DNA of 62,884 bases, from contig JAJEFE010000069.1 in assembly GCA_022820625.1 (NCBI GenBank), positions 1 to 62,884 on the forward strand, given 5' to 3'. This DNA is from Gammaproteobacteria bacterium (lineage in GTDB: Bacteria > Pseudomonadota > Gammaproteobacteria > Steroidobacterales > Rariloculaceae). The position numbers were made by a program, and so were the translations under genes. The notes under the pieces are model-generated. The model was given only the letters and a program-made list of their open reading frames with translations. It was not told the DNA's origin and made no database searches. This document shows, piece by piece, positions 17,630 to 26,325 of the stretch. Numbering within the stretch: position 1 is the first letter of the stretch; the number at the start of each line of letters is the position of its first letter.

Positions 17630-18763
17630 CTAGCGGGAATTGAAGATGGTGAGCGGCTGGACAAGGTCGCCCATGTCGTTACCGAAGGCGTTGCGCTCGT
17701 AGGTGATGACCGCGGCGATGTCCAGATCCGACAACTGCGGCGCCCAGGACTGCATTTCGGTGTCGACCACGCCGTTCAGGACCCGGTCGATATGGACGTC
17801 CACGGGCCCGGTGGCGATCAGGCTGCCGGCCTGCGCGGGATACGTGATGCCCTGACCGGATCCGTCCGGCTGGTGGCAGGTGGCGCAGTGCTGAATATAG
17901 ACAGCTTCGCCGATGGGCATCAGTTCTTCCATGGACCAGTCGCGGCTGCGGGCGGCCACGGCGGCCTCGCCCGCCAACTCCATGGCGATTCGCTGATCCT
18001 CGATCCAGGTATTGAACTCCTCCGCCGAGACCACCTCCACGACCACCGGCATGTAAGCATGGTTCATGCCGCAGAGTTCGGTGCACTGGCCACGGTAGAC
18101 CCCGGGCACGTCGACCAGTGTCCAGGCTTCGTTGATGAACCCGGGGATCGCGTCCTGCTTCACGGCGAAATCCGGCACCCACCACGAGTGGATCACGTCG
18201 TCGGAAGCAGTCAGGAACCGAACCTTGAGACCGGACGGGATCACCAGCGGGTTATCCACCTCGAGCAGGTAGTGCTCGCCCTTCTCCTGTTCGTTGTTGA
18301 TCTGCTCCAGCGGCGTGGAGAGATTGCTGTAGAAGCCGATCCCCACATCAACGTACTGGTAGTGCCACTTCCACTGTGACCCGGTGATGAGAACCGTCAC
18401 GTCCGCGTCGCTGTTGTCCTCGATATCCCGTAGCGTGATGGTCGCCGGCACGGCCATGCCAATGAGGATGAGCGTGGGAATCAGCGTCCAGATCACTTCC
18501 ACCTTGGTGCTCTCGTGGAAGTTGGCCGGCTCAGGATGCACGGAACGCCGGTGCGCGATGATCGTGTAGAACATCGCGCCGAAGACGAGGATGCCGACGG
18601 CGAGGCAGACGAACAGGCTCACGTGGTGCAGCGTCTGGATGCGCTGGCTGATATCGGTCACGCCTTCGCGCATATCCCAGCCCTGGGCAAGCACGCTGTG
18701 GGGAAGAGTGAGAAGGAGCCCGGCAAGCAGGCTGCGGTAAAGCAATGCGGGGAATCGGATCAT
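17630..18763 (-). CDS. coxB: cytochrome c oxidase subunit II with C-terminal cytochrome c (caa3-type)
   Basis: 377 aa. Signal peptide (ending SVLAQG), two transmembrane helices, then the CuA cupredoxin domain with GQCTELCGMNHAYMP, which contains all CuA ligands (Cys, Glu, Cys, His, Met). An extra C-terminal cytochrome c domain has CATCHQ. The fusion makes a caa3-like oxidase that can take electrons from a membrane donor such as the neighbouring alternative complex III. ATG 18763 is chosen because it starts a good signal peptide; in-frame ATGs at 18811 and 18934 would add non-homologous sequence. Confidence 0.94.
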   Translation of the reverse strand: MIRFPALLYRSLLAGLLLTLPHSVLAQGWDMREGVTDISQRIQTLHHVSLFVCLAVGILVFGAMFYTIIAHRRSVHPEPANFHESTKVEVIWTLIPTLILIGMAVPATITLRDIEDNSDADVTVLITGSQWKWHYQYVDVGIGFYSNLSTPLEQINNEQEKGEHYLLEVDNPLVIPSGLKVRFLTASDDVIHSWWVPDFAVKQDAIPGFINEAWTLVDVPGVYRGQCTELCGMNHAYMPVVVEVVSAEEFNTWIEDQRIAMELAGEAAVAARSRDWSMEELMPIGEAVYIQHCATCHQPDGSGQGITYPAQAGSLIATGPVDVHIDRVLNGVVDTEMQSWAPQLSDLDIAAVITYERNAFGNDMGDLVQPLTIFNSR

Positions 18764-18971
18764 CGCGCCAACGCCGGCAGAAATGGTGGCGATGGGGCGG
18801 CACGCCCTCATGGGCACATCCCCAAGTGCATGCCCGCGTGTACTCCAGACAAAACGTTTGCGACGATCACAGGGTACGGAACTGTCCTTGTGTTTAGACG
18901 TGCAATGGCTCTCGCGCGCCGTAGCATAGGGCAAGATGCCGTCAAGTTCAAAGGAAATCGCGCCAACGGTT

Positions 18972-19382
18972 CTAGCGGCTCAATTGTGCAACAGTTCGGA
19001 GTTGTCGAATGCCGTCCCAATCACGGTAGCGGATCGCTTCGGAATGCTCCACGTGCCCGTTCCAGTTGCCGTGTTCAGCCAGCAAAAATGCGTCCCCATC
19101 AACCTTGGCCTGGACCGGCACGCCATCCCAGTCCACGAAGTCGATGCTGGGGCTCGAATGACGGTGCCAGCGCGCAGTATCTTCCGGAATCTGAACGAAT
19201 TCGCCATTGATGACCCAGGCCGTCCAGCGCACGTTGTTCCACGCCCGGAACTCGGCAGTTCCCTGCGCCCAGGCTTCGTTGACCGGACCGGTATTCGTAT
19301 TCGTGGTCAGCTCGAACGCCACCTTCGCCGCGCCTATGGTTGCCGCCACGGCCAGCACCAGTCCCACCACAGCCTTGCGCAT
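18972..19382 (-). CDS. hypothetical signal-anchored protein in the oxidase locus
   Basis: 136 aa, family not recognised. It has an N-terminal hydrophobic segment (MRKAVVGLVLAVAATIGA) and a Trp-rich soluble part with repeated WxxW-like and WDG elements (AWNNVRWTAWVI, FVDWDGVPV, RDWDGIRQL). A GGGAG ribosome site precedes ATG 19382. It lies between SURF1 and coxB on the same strand, so a role in oxidase assembly or periplasmic support is possible. The 208 nt from its stop to coxB probably hold the coxB promoter. Confidence 0.55.
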   Translation of the reverse strand: MRKAVVGLVLAVAATIGAAKVAFELTTNTNTGPVNEAWAQGTAEFRAWNNVRWTAWVINGEFVQIPEDTARWHRHSSPSIDFVDWDGVPVQAKVDGDAFLLAEHGNWNGHVEHSEAIRYRDWDGIRQLRTVAQLSR

Positions 19383-19514
19383 TGCTTGCTCCCTTCAGTC
19401 TCCGGCGCGCGTATTCCACCAGAATGAAAGCTCCGCGTCCATATCTGGAACGCGGTTGCAGCGAACGTCGCGTTGCACTTGCGAATCTTGCGTGCGAAAG
19501 CTCACAAAACGCTT

Positions 19515-20219
19515 TCAGTTTCGCTTTGTCCGCCACCACAGAACGGTGCCGATCACACCCAGTACGAAGGCGAACGAGTACCACTGTATCGCGTAACCGA
19601 CATGCCGCTCCGGAGGCATCGCCCGCGGCTGCCAGGCGCGTACGAAACCATCGGCGGCCGCGGGCGAGAGCAGCAGTTGATAAGGCCTGAGCGAGTTCTC
19701 CAGACGCATCTCAAGCTCGGCGAAGGTGGGAAACAGCACAACCTGTGGCCAGTCGGCCGCCGACGCGCCCGGGTCCTCGAAGGTCAGGCCGGGACGCGGC
19801 AGCGCATCGATCCTCGCGCGGATGACCCGGGTTTCTTCGCCTACATCCACCACGGGTAGCTGCAGACGTTCCGGGTCCGCCGGAATCCAGCCGCGGTTCA
19901 CCAGCAGCCAGGGCTCGTTGCCAGCCAGTCGAAAGGGTGTCAGAACCTGGTAACCGATGCGCCCCTCGTGGGTCATGCTGTCGAGCAGGATCTGCCTGGA
20001 GGACAAGAAGTGTCCGCTAAGCTCGAGCCATCGGTAACGGTATTCTTCAAACTGGTCTGCATCGATCGGAACGGTCAGCGCGGAACGTTCGCCGGCCTGA
20101 GCAAACCGGTCGAAGCTCGCGGCGCGCTGCTCGGCCCGCCATAGCTGCCAGGTTCCGAGCGATACGAAAAGCGCTATCGCGAACGTGAAGCCAACGATGA
20201 GTAGCCACCTGGGCCGCAT
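19515..20219 (-). CDS. SURF1 family cytochrome oxidase biogenesis protein
   Basis: 234 aa with a transmembrane helix at each end and a periplasmic domain between, the SURF1/Shy1 topology. Typical blocks are FVSLGTWQLWRAEQR, LVNRGWIPAD and HVGYAIQWYSFA. SURF1 helps insert or deliver haem a into subunit I. It follows a 44-aa membrane protein gene after 19 nt and precedes the other oxidase genes on the same strand. Confidence 0.92.
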   Translation of the reverse strand: MRPRWLLIVGFTFAIALFVSLGTWQLWRAEQRAASFDRFAQAGERSALTVPIDADQFEEYRYRWLELSGHFLSSRQILLDSMTHEGRIGYQVLTPFRLAGNEPWLLVNRGWIPADPERLQLPVVDVGEETRVIRARIDALPRPGLTFEDPGASAADWPQVVLFPTFAELEMRLENSLRPYQLLLSPAAADGFVRAWQPRAMPPERHVGYAIQWYSFAFVLGVIGTVLWWRTKRN

Positions 20220-20238
20220 GTCGCCCTACCCGACGCCG

Positions 20239-20373
20239 TCAGTTGCCGACAGCGCCCGGCAACCTGATGAAGGCCAGAGCGATAAACCCCAGGTAGACCA
20301 CAAGAACCAGCAGCCCGAGGCATACTGCCCATGCACGCACCCTTGTCCGGCGCCGTGTGTTTTCCTCGCCCAT
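20239..20373 (-). CDS. small single-pass membrane protein upstream of SURF1
   Basis: 44 aa: a basic N-terminus (ENTRRRTRVRAW) followed by one transmembrane helix (CLGLLVLVVYLGFIALAFI). GAGG lies 6 nt before ATG 20373. Size and position resemble the tiny proteins often found between coxC and SURF1 in proteobacteria (oxidase small assembly proteins), but similarity is too short to name it. Confidence 0.5.
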   Translation of the reverse strand: MGEENTRRRTRVRAWAVCLGLLVLVVYLGFIALAFIRLPGAVGN

Positions 20374-20493
20374 CGAAAGCCTCATTCCTGCCGCACCGGC
20401 CAGCCAAATCGCACAGCCGCCGGAAAAGGAACGCAAATATACATTCTCCGGAGCGTTAAGTTATATTCGGCGTCCGGAGTCAGGAGCATCGGT

Positions 20494-20979
20494 ATGAACT
20501 CGAAGGGGATGTATGCAGGTCCGAGTCTGCTGGCCGCAGCCTGCCTCATGGTAGTGACGGCTTGCCAACAGGCGACCGAAGAGGCGCCCGCGGCGACCAC
20601 CGAAACCATGCAGGACTTCGGGGTCTACACCCTGCATTTCAATGCGCTGACGACGGACCAGTTGACCGCCGAGGTCGCCCAGCGTCACGGCATCGTCCGC
20701 AGCGGCAACCGCGCCATGCTAAACGTCAGTATTCTCAGGAACCGGGAAGGAGCCATCGGGGTACCCGTCCACGGTACGGTGGAAGTTTCGGCTGCCAACC
20801 TGACCGGACAGCTCAAGCCCGTATCTCTGCGCGAAATTACCGAGGCCGAAGCGATCTACTACATAGGGGAAAGCAATGTCGCAGATGGCGAGACGCTGGT
20901 CTACTCCATCGACGCGACACCGGTCGACGAAACCACGCCGATGTCCGTTCGGTACATGAAACAGTTTTTCGTCGACTGA
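20494..20979 (+). CDS. DUF4426 domain lipoprotein
   Basis: 161 aa. Lipoprotein signal with lipobox VTAC followed by QQATEE. The mature domain (GVYTLHFNALTTDQLT, then RSGNRAMLNVSIL and EAIYYIGESN) matches DUF4426, small beta-rich envelope proteins of gammaproteobacteria with unknown function. AGGAG lies 8 nt before ATG 20494. A TATATT (20462-20467) could be a -10 box. It diverges from the SURF1 group. Confidence 0.82.
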   Translation: MNSKGMYAGPSLLAAACLMVVTACQQATEEAPAATTETMQDFGVYTLHFNALTTDQLTAEVAQRHGIVRSGNRAMLNVSILRNREGAIGVPVHGTVEVSAANLTGQLKPVSLREITEAEAIYYIGESNVADGETLVYSIDATPVDETTPMSVRYMKQFFVD

Positions 20980-21094
20980 CGCCCGATGGCAGCAGCGGCC
21001 GTCACGCCGTCCGGTTGAACTTCCTCAGGGTATAATTGTCATCTGAAATCCTTGTTGTTGCCCGTCGTCGGGACGGTAAGCCGAGAGAGGATCC

Positions 21095-23254
21095 ATGGTC
21101 GCAAGTTCGATGACCGATGCCCGAACAGGGGCAGCGGTATTGTTCGCAGTCTTGACGCTCGTCGGTTCGGCGACCGCCGCGCCGGTCAGCACCACCTACT
21201 CCACTGTCGACCTGATCGCGGAACAGGATTCGCTGCCCGCTGACGGGGGCGCCGTAACGGTAGGTTTCTACCTTGAACCCAACCCGGGCTGGCACACCTA
21301 CTGGCGCAACCCCGGTGATGCGGGCCTCGAACCCAGGATGCGCTGGGACCTCCCGGAAGGATTCGAGGCGGCTCCGTTTGAGTTTCCCGTCCCCCATGTC
21401 CTTCCCTTCATCGATCTGATCACCTACGCGTACGAAGAACCCCTTCTGCTGATCAGCGATGTCACGGTTCCCGAAGGCTTGAGCCCCGGTGAATCGGTGC
21501 AACTGCAGGGCCGCGCAAGCTGGGTGGTCTGCGACGACGAACTCTGCGTACCGGAGAACACGACGCTGTTCCTGACGCTGCCGGTGGGTGACGGCGGTCC
21601 CGATGCGGCCCAGGCCGAACGCTTTGCAGCCGCTCGCGGAAAACTGCCCGACGCGGTCGACTGGCCGGCGCAGTTCGAGCGCCTCGACGGCACCGTCAGG
21701 GTCTCCATCGAAACGCCCGAAGCAGCCACGGACGCAACAGATCCGTATCTCTTCATTACGGAACGCAACCTGGTGGAATACGGCCGGCAGTCGATCTCCT
21801 TCACTCCGCGCGGCGCGGTCGTCTCCATGGATTCGGCTCGCAGGATGACCGACGCAACCGAGTTTTCGGCGCTCCTCACCTTCACCGACAACGACGGCGC
21901 CCTGCAGGCGTTTTCGTTGAATGTCCAGGAAGGCGCCGGCGTGGCCGCCGGTGTGCTGGGCGGCAGCGGCGGCGGGCTCGTTCCCGCGGCGCAGAGTTAT
22001 TCGGGACTGTCTTTCGGTGTGGCCCTGCTCTTCGCCTTCATCGGGGGGATCGTTCTCAACCTGATGCCCTGCGTCTTCCCGATCCTGAGCATGAAGGCGC
22101 TGAGCCTGGTGAAAATGTCGCAAACCGACCGGCGCGTCGCCGCGCAAAGCGGTCTGCTGTATACCGCCGGAATCCTGGTTGCCTTCGCGCTCATCGGCGG
22201 CGCGCTGGTGGCCCTGCGCGAAGCGGGACAGGCCGTCGGCTGGGGCTTCCAGTTGCAATCGCCCGTGGTCAACCTGACGCTGGGACTGCTGATGCTGGCC
22301 ATCGCGCTCAACCTGTTCGGCGTATTCGAAGTGGGAACCCGCATCATGGGCGTCGGCCAGACGCTGACGGCCGGCGGCGAACGCCGCGCGGCGTTCTTCA
22401 CCGGGCTGTTGGCGGTGGTCGTCGCCACGCCATGTACCGCGCCCTTCATGGCCGGCGCGCTTGGTTATGCGCTGGTACAACCCGCGGCGGTTGCACTGAG
22501 TGTGTTTCTGGCGCTGGGACTCGGATTGGCGTTCCCATACCTTCTACTGAGCTACGTACCCGCGGCCGGTCGCGTGCTGCCCAAACCCGGGCCATGGATG
22601 GCGACCTTCAAGCACATGCTCGCGTTCCCGATGCTGGCCACGGCCGTGTGGCTCTTCTGGGTCATCGGCAAGCAACTCGGCGTCGATTCCATGACCGTGG
22701 GGCTCATTGCCGCGCTCTGTTTCGCCTTCGCGGTCTGGTCCTACGGGCGCGTGGCGCATGCCCGCCGACCCTACGCGTGGAGTGCCGCAGCCGCGATCGG
22801 TCTGATCGGCACGGTGCTCATCGGGCTGCGGATCGAGGACTACCGGGCGGCGCCGGTCTCGTTGTCAGGAGCCGATGCGGGCACCCTGGGGCAACTGGAA
22901 CTCGAGAACTTCACCCCCGAGCGCGTCGCCGGCTACATCGACGCCGGCGAACCGCTCTTCCTCTACTTCACCGCCGACTGGTGCGTAAGCTGCAAGGTCA
23001 ACGAACGGGTGGCGCTGGCGACCGACGCCGTGGGCGAGGCCTTCAATGAGCGCGGCATCAGGGTCGTCGAAGGCGACTGGACCAGCGAGGACCCGCTGAT
23101 CACAGAATGGCTCGACCGCTACGGCCGCGTCGGCGTGCCCCTGTACCTGTATTTCCCCGCGGGATCGTCCCTGGACAACCCGACAATCCTGCCGCAGATA
23201 CTCCTTCCGGAGATCGTGATCGGTGCGGTTGCGGAGGCGGACGCAAGCGCCTAG
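21095..23254 (+). CDS. dsbD: thiol:disulfide interchange protein, DsbD/ScsB family
   Basis: 719 aa. Signal peptide, then a periplasmic N-terminal immunoglobulin-like domain (about residues 30-290, with a WVVCDDELCVPE Cys pair), eight or so membrane helices (about 300-580, with the MPCVFPI and TPCTAPF Cys-Pro motifs of the electron-shuttling core), and a C-terminal thioredoxin domain with active site WCVSC. It carries reducing equivalents from cytoplasmic thioredoxin to the periplasm, for instance to keep cytochrome c cysteines reduced before haem attachment, which suits the many c-type cytochromes nearby. GAGAGAGG precedes the ATG. Confidence 0.93.
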   Translation: MVASSMTDARTGAAVLFAVLTLVGSATAAPVSTTYSTVDLIAEQDSLPADGGAVTVGFYLEPNPGWHTYWRNPGDAGLEPRMRWDLPEGFEAAPFEFPVPHVLPFIDLITYAYEEPLLLISDVTVPEGLSPGESVQLQGRASWVVCDDELCVPENTTLFLTLPVGDGGPDAAQAERFAAARGKLPDAVDWPAQFERLDGTVRVSIETPEAATDATDPYLFITERNLVEYGRQSISFTPRGAVVSMDSARRMTDATEFSALLTFTDNDGALQAFSLNVQEGAGVAAGVLGGSGGGLVPAAQSYSGLSFGVALLFAFIGGIVLNLMPCVFPILSMKALSLVKMSQTDRRVAAQSGLLYTAGILVAFALIGGALVALREAGQAVGWGFQLQSPVVNLTLGLLMLAIALNLFGVFEVGTRIMGVGQTLTAGGERRAAFFTGLLAVVVATPCTAPFMAGALGYALVQPAAVALSVFLALGLGLAFPYLLLSYVPAAGRVLPKPGPWMATFKHMLAFPMLATAVWLFWVIGKQLGVDSMTVGLIAALCFAFAVWSYGRVAHARRPYAWSAAAAIGLIGTVLIGLRIEDYRAAPVSLSGADAGTLGQLELENFTPERVAGYIDAGEPLFLYFTADWCVSCKVNERVALATDAVGEAFNERGIRVVEGDWTSEDPLITEWLDRYGRVGVPLYLYFPAGSSLDNPTILPQILLPEIVIGAVAEADASA

Positions 23255-23263
23255 GGAAAGTCG

Positions 23264-23297
23264 CCGAAAAAAGGCTTCCCAAGTACCGGTACAGCCG
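23264..23297 (-). terminator. possible terminator of the initiator tRNA
   Basis: Downstream of the tRNA on the minus strand a short GGCT...AGCC stem enclosing the palindrome GTACCGGTAC is followed by six T residues. The stem is weak, so this is a tentative intrinsic terminator. Confidence 0.3.
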
Positions 23298-23305
23298 GTG
23301 TGAGG

Positions 23306-23382
<77 letters not shown>

Positions 23383-23395
23383 ACAGGGGCGGAAA

Positions 23396-23424
23396 ATCAT
23401 ACTCGCGGCGCCGGTCTGGCGCAA
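23396..23424 (-). promoter_or_regulatory. sigma70-type promoter of the initiator tRNA
   Basis: On the minus strand TTGCGC (-35) and TATGAT (-10) are separated by exactly 17 nt. The -10 ends 13 nt before the tRNA 5' end, giving a leader of about six nucleotides, typical of stable-RNA promoters. Confidence 0.65.
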
Positions 23425-23448
23425 TAGGATGCATGCAAAATCGTTCCC

Positions 23449-23658
23449 GTGTTACGGACGAGCGCGAGCACCTCCGTGGATGTGGCAGACCAGCCCGGCG
23501 AAACCTCAAAGACCTTCGGCCACGATGCCGCTGCGTTTTCAAAAGAGCGGGCTGACAACATGCGCACTGTCTGGATAACGGCCGCGATGGTCAGCGTTGT
23601 CTTTGCGCTTCAGCTCGCATTCATGTACTGGATTCTTGTTCTATACCTGAACCGTTAG
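23449..23658 (+). CDS. possible small membrane protein
   Basis: Reading frame of 69 codons from a GTG, or 32 codons from the ATG at 23560. The C-terminal half is one hydrophobic helix (VWITAAMVSVVFALQLAFM) ending YWILVLYLNR. The N-terminal half looks non-coding, so the short version is more likely. No homologue is recognised and no strong ribosome site is seen. Confidence 0.3.
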   Translation: MLRTSASTSVDVADQPGETSKTFGHDAAAFSKERADNMRTVWITAAMVSVVFALQLAFMYWILVLYLNR

Positions 23659-23698
23659 TCGTATCACCATCGAGCATTGAAAAACTCACTCGCGAAAT

Positions 23699-23716
23699 TT
23701 CACAATTCCTTGTGAA
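23699..23716. promoter_or_regulatory. operator-like palindrome
   Basis: TTCACAA, 4-nt spacer, TTGTGAA: a perfect 7+7 inverted repeat in the 160-nt stretch between the small membrane ORF and the 30-codon gene remnant. It could bind a dimeric regulator or be a weak hairpin. No bound protein can be named. Confidence 0.3.
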
Positions 23717-23821
23717 TTGCGCAGAAATGAACCTGAGCTGCGGCACTCTGCATGCTACGCTTGTGGCGTGTAAAACCCCATTGGCGCCGGTGGCGAAAAA
23801 CGATAATTTGCAGAGTTCGAG

Positions 23822-23914
23822 ATGGCCGAAGAATCTATCGATACGCTCATCGCCACCCGTGGTTTCCATACTGCGGGTATCGAGGCCGACCAAGCCGCAG
23901 TCTTTAGCGTGTAG
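23822..23914 (+). pseudogene. truncated remnant of a coiled-coil (DUF1640-like) gene
   Basis: ATG-to-stop frame of 30 codons (MAEESIDTLIATRGFHTAGI, then EADQAAVFSV). It resembles the N-terminus of the intact coiled-coil membrane protein at 25872 (FDTLSVARRLKVAGVDAEQA): the DTL, AR/TR, AG and EADQA/DAEQA positions coincide. The family needs about 90 more residues with coiled coil and membrane helix, so this copy is a fragment. It ends 11 nt before the recQ start. Confidence 0.5.
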
Positions 23915-23925
23915 CTGCGTACATC

Positions 23926-25803
23926 TTGATCGATCGCGCGCAGGAACTGCTCCGCAGCGTCTACGGATACACCGACTTCCGCGGGCGCCAGGAGGAGGTT
24001 GTATCCGCAGCGCTCGCCGGGCGGGATGCGGTGGTGCTCATGCCCACCGGCGGTGGCAAGTCGCTCTGCTACCAGTTGCCGGCCATGATCCGCCCCGGGG
24101 TCGGTCTGGTGGTCTCGCCGCTCATCGCCCTGATGCAGGACCAGGTATCAGCGCTCAAGCAGTTCGGCGTGCGCGCCGAGTTCCTTAACTCCACGCTTTC
24201 CTGGCCCGCGCAGTGCGCGATTCTCGACGCGCTCGCCTCGCAGGAACTGGACCTGCTCTACCTTGCACCGGAGCGGTTGCTTCAGGAGGAGATGCTCGAC
24301 CGGCTGGGCCGCGTCGACCTTGCGATCATCGCCATCGACGAAGCCCACTGCGTCTCACAATGGGGGCACGACTTCCGGCAGGATTACCTGGGACTGAACG
24401 TCCTGGCCGAACGCTTTCCAGACGTACCGCGAATGGCGCTGACGGCCACGGCCGACAGGCTTACGCGCCGGGAAATCCTCTCAAGACTCGAACTCAACGG
24501 CGCGGAGCAGTTCATCAGCGGCTTCGACCGCCCCAACATCCGCTATACGGTGCGGGCGAAGGCCAGCGCCAACGCGCAACTCTTCGCATTCCTTCGGAAA
24601 CGCCAGGGTCAAGCCGGCATCGTCTATGCCATGACGCGAAAGAAAGTCGAGGCCCTGGCGGAGTCGCTGACGGAGCGGGGGTTTACCGCCCTGCCCTACC
24701 ACGCGGGCCTGTCCACAAAGACACGCAACACACATCAGGCCCGCTTCCAGTACGAGGACGGCGTGGTCGTCGTGGCGACCATCGCCTTCGGCATGGGGAT
24801 CGACAAACCCGATGTGCGTTTCGTCGCCCACGTGGACCTGCCGAAGAGCGTGGAAGCCTACTACCAGGAAACGGGCCGGGCGGGCCGCGACGGGGAGCCC
24901 TCTGAGGCGTGGATGGTCTACGGCCTGCAGGATGTGGTGCGCCTGCGCCAGTTGGTCGATCAATCCGAAGCGGACGAGGAGCACAAGCGCATCGAGCGGA
25001 TGAAACTCGACGCACTGCTCGGATGGTGCGAGGTCACCGCCTGCCGCCGCCGGGCGCTGCTGGAATATTTCGGAGACAGCCTCGCGGACGATTGCGGCAA
25101 CTGCGATATTTGCCTTTCGCCACCCAAGACCTGGGACGGGACGGTTGAAGCGCAGAAACTGCTGTCCTGCGTGTACCGTACAGGCCAGCGGTTCGGCGCC
25201 GCCCACGTGATCGATGTGCTGCGCGGCAATGATACGGAGAAGGTTCGCCGAAACCGGCACGAACGCCTCAGCACATTCGGTATCGGCGATGACCGCTCCC
25301 CGGCCCAGTGGCGGTCCATTCTTCGGCAAGTGATGGTACAGGGGCACCTGCACTCCGACGCGGAGCGTTTTGGCGCGTTGCGCCTCACATCCAGATCCAG
25401 ACCGCTGCTCAGGGGCGAGGAGCAGATACGGTTACGCGAGGATCCCCCCGCCAAGCGCGTGTCCAAGGCAGCCCGGTCCACGTCAGCGACCAAGGCAGAC
25501 CGAGTGCTTTCATTAGAGGTCCCGACAGTGGACCAACCGTTGTGGGAAGCCTTTCGCGAACTGCGCACACGGCTCGCCCGGGAAGCCAGCGTGCCGCCCT
25601 ATGTCATCTTTCATGACGCAACGCTCAGGGAGATGGTTCGGCTACGCCCGTCCTCGCCTTCCGAGTTCCTGGCCGTGCAGGGCGTTGGCAAAACAAAACT
25701 GGAACGCTACGGCGAGGCATTCCTGAAAGTGCTGCGCGAGCACGAAGATTGCTCTATTTCTGCTGATTTCGGCCAGAAACAAGGCTTCCATTCCGTGCCT
25801 TGA
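23926..25803 (+). CDS. recQ: ATP-dependent DNA helicase RecQ
   Basis: 625 aa. Superfamily 2 helicase core with Walker A TGGGKSLCYQ, DEAH box (IIAIDEAHCVSQWGH) and motif VI (YYQETGRAGRDG). The RQC zinc domain (CRRRALLEYFGD ... CGNCDIC) and a C-terminal HRDC domain ending with AVQGVGKTKLERYGEAFLKV follow. The enzyme unwinds 3'-tailed and branched DNA in recombination repair. The start is a TTG at 23926; the frame closes only 21 nt upstream at a TAG and no better start exists. No clear ribosome site is present, so expression may be low. Confidence 0.95.
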   Translation: MIDRAQELLRSVYGYTDFRGRQEEVVSAALAGRDAVVLMPTGGGKSLCYQLPAMIRPGVGLVVSPLIALMQDQVSALKQFGVRAEFLNSTLSWPAQCAILDALASQELDLLYLAPERLLQEEMLDRLGRVDLAIIAIDEAHCVSQWGHDFRQDYLGLNVLAERFPDVPRMALTATADRLTRREILSRLELNGAEQFISGFDRPNIRYTVRAKASANAQLFAFLRKRQGQAGIVYAMTRKKVEALAESLTERGFTALPYHAGLSTKTRNTHQARFQYEDGVVVVATIAFGMGIDKPDVRFVAHVDLPKSVEAYYQETGRAGRDGEPSEAWMVYGLQDVVRLRQLVDQSEADEEHKRIERMKLDALLGWCEVTACRRRALLEYFGDSLADDCGNCDICLSPPKTWDGTVEAQKLLSCVYRTGQRFGAAHVIDVLRGNDTEKVRRNRHERLSTFGIGDDRSPAQWRSILRQVMVQGHLHSDAERFGALRLTSRSRPLLRGEEQIRLREDPPAKRVSKAARSTSATKADRVLSLEVPTVDQPLWEAFRELRTRLAREASVPPYVIFHDATLREMVRLRPSSPSEFLAVQGVGKTKLERYGEAFLKVLREHEDCSISADFGQKQGFHSVP

Positions 25804-25871
25804 GTGCTAGCCTGACGCCATATCCGATCAACGGGCTATCGCCCGTGCCCAGCGCCAATCGGTGACTCACC

Positions 25872-26225
25872 ATGCCCAATAAAGCATTTGATACACTTTC
25901 CGTTGCCCGCAGGCTGAAGGTCGCTGGCGTCGATGCCGAGCAGGCCGACGCTATCGTGGATGCCATGGACAAATCCACCGGACAATTCGTGACAGTGAGA
26001 CACTTCGACACCGCAGTCGCGAGGCTGAATACACGCATAGACGCCGTACGGACGGAGTTGCAGGCCAGCATCGACACCACACGAGCAGATTTGCAGGCCA
26101 GTATCCACGCCGGTCAGGCCGAGATGACGCGTTTCCTCGTCATCGTGGTGGGCGCCATCATTGCCGCCAACGCGTTGATGATCGGGATTCTCCGTTTCTT
26201 CCCGAGGGATGGCGCCGTCATGTGA
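25872..26225 (+). CDS. small coiled-coil protein with C-terminal membrane anchor (DUF1640-like)
   Basis: 117 aa. An N-terminal segment (FDTLSVARRLKVAGVDAEQA) is followed by a coiled coil rich in LQASI-type repeats (residues about 50-85) and one C-terminal transmembrane helix (FLVIVVGAIIAANALMIGI). This layout matches DUF1640/CCDC90-like bacterial proteins of unknown function. It stands alone on the plus strand, convergent with the Gfo/Idh/MocA gene. A truncated relative is at 23822 and a shorter protein of the same layout is at 29795. Confidence 0.7.
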   Translation: MPNKAFDTLSVARRLKVAGVDAEQADAIVDAMDKSTGQFVTVRHFDTAVARLNTRIDAVRTELQASIDTTRADLQASIHAGQAEMTRFLVIVVGAIIAANALMIGILRFFPRDGAVM

Positions 26226-26325
26226 ACATGGCCGCGGCCGATGTGTCGGACACGGGCACGGACCTTCGCCGCGACACACCCGTCGGCGGATGGTTCATCC
26301 GTTATGGGCAGATGGGTCTCGCCTG

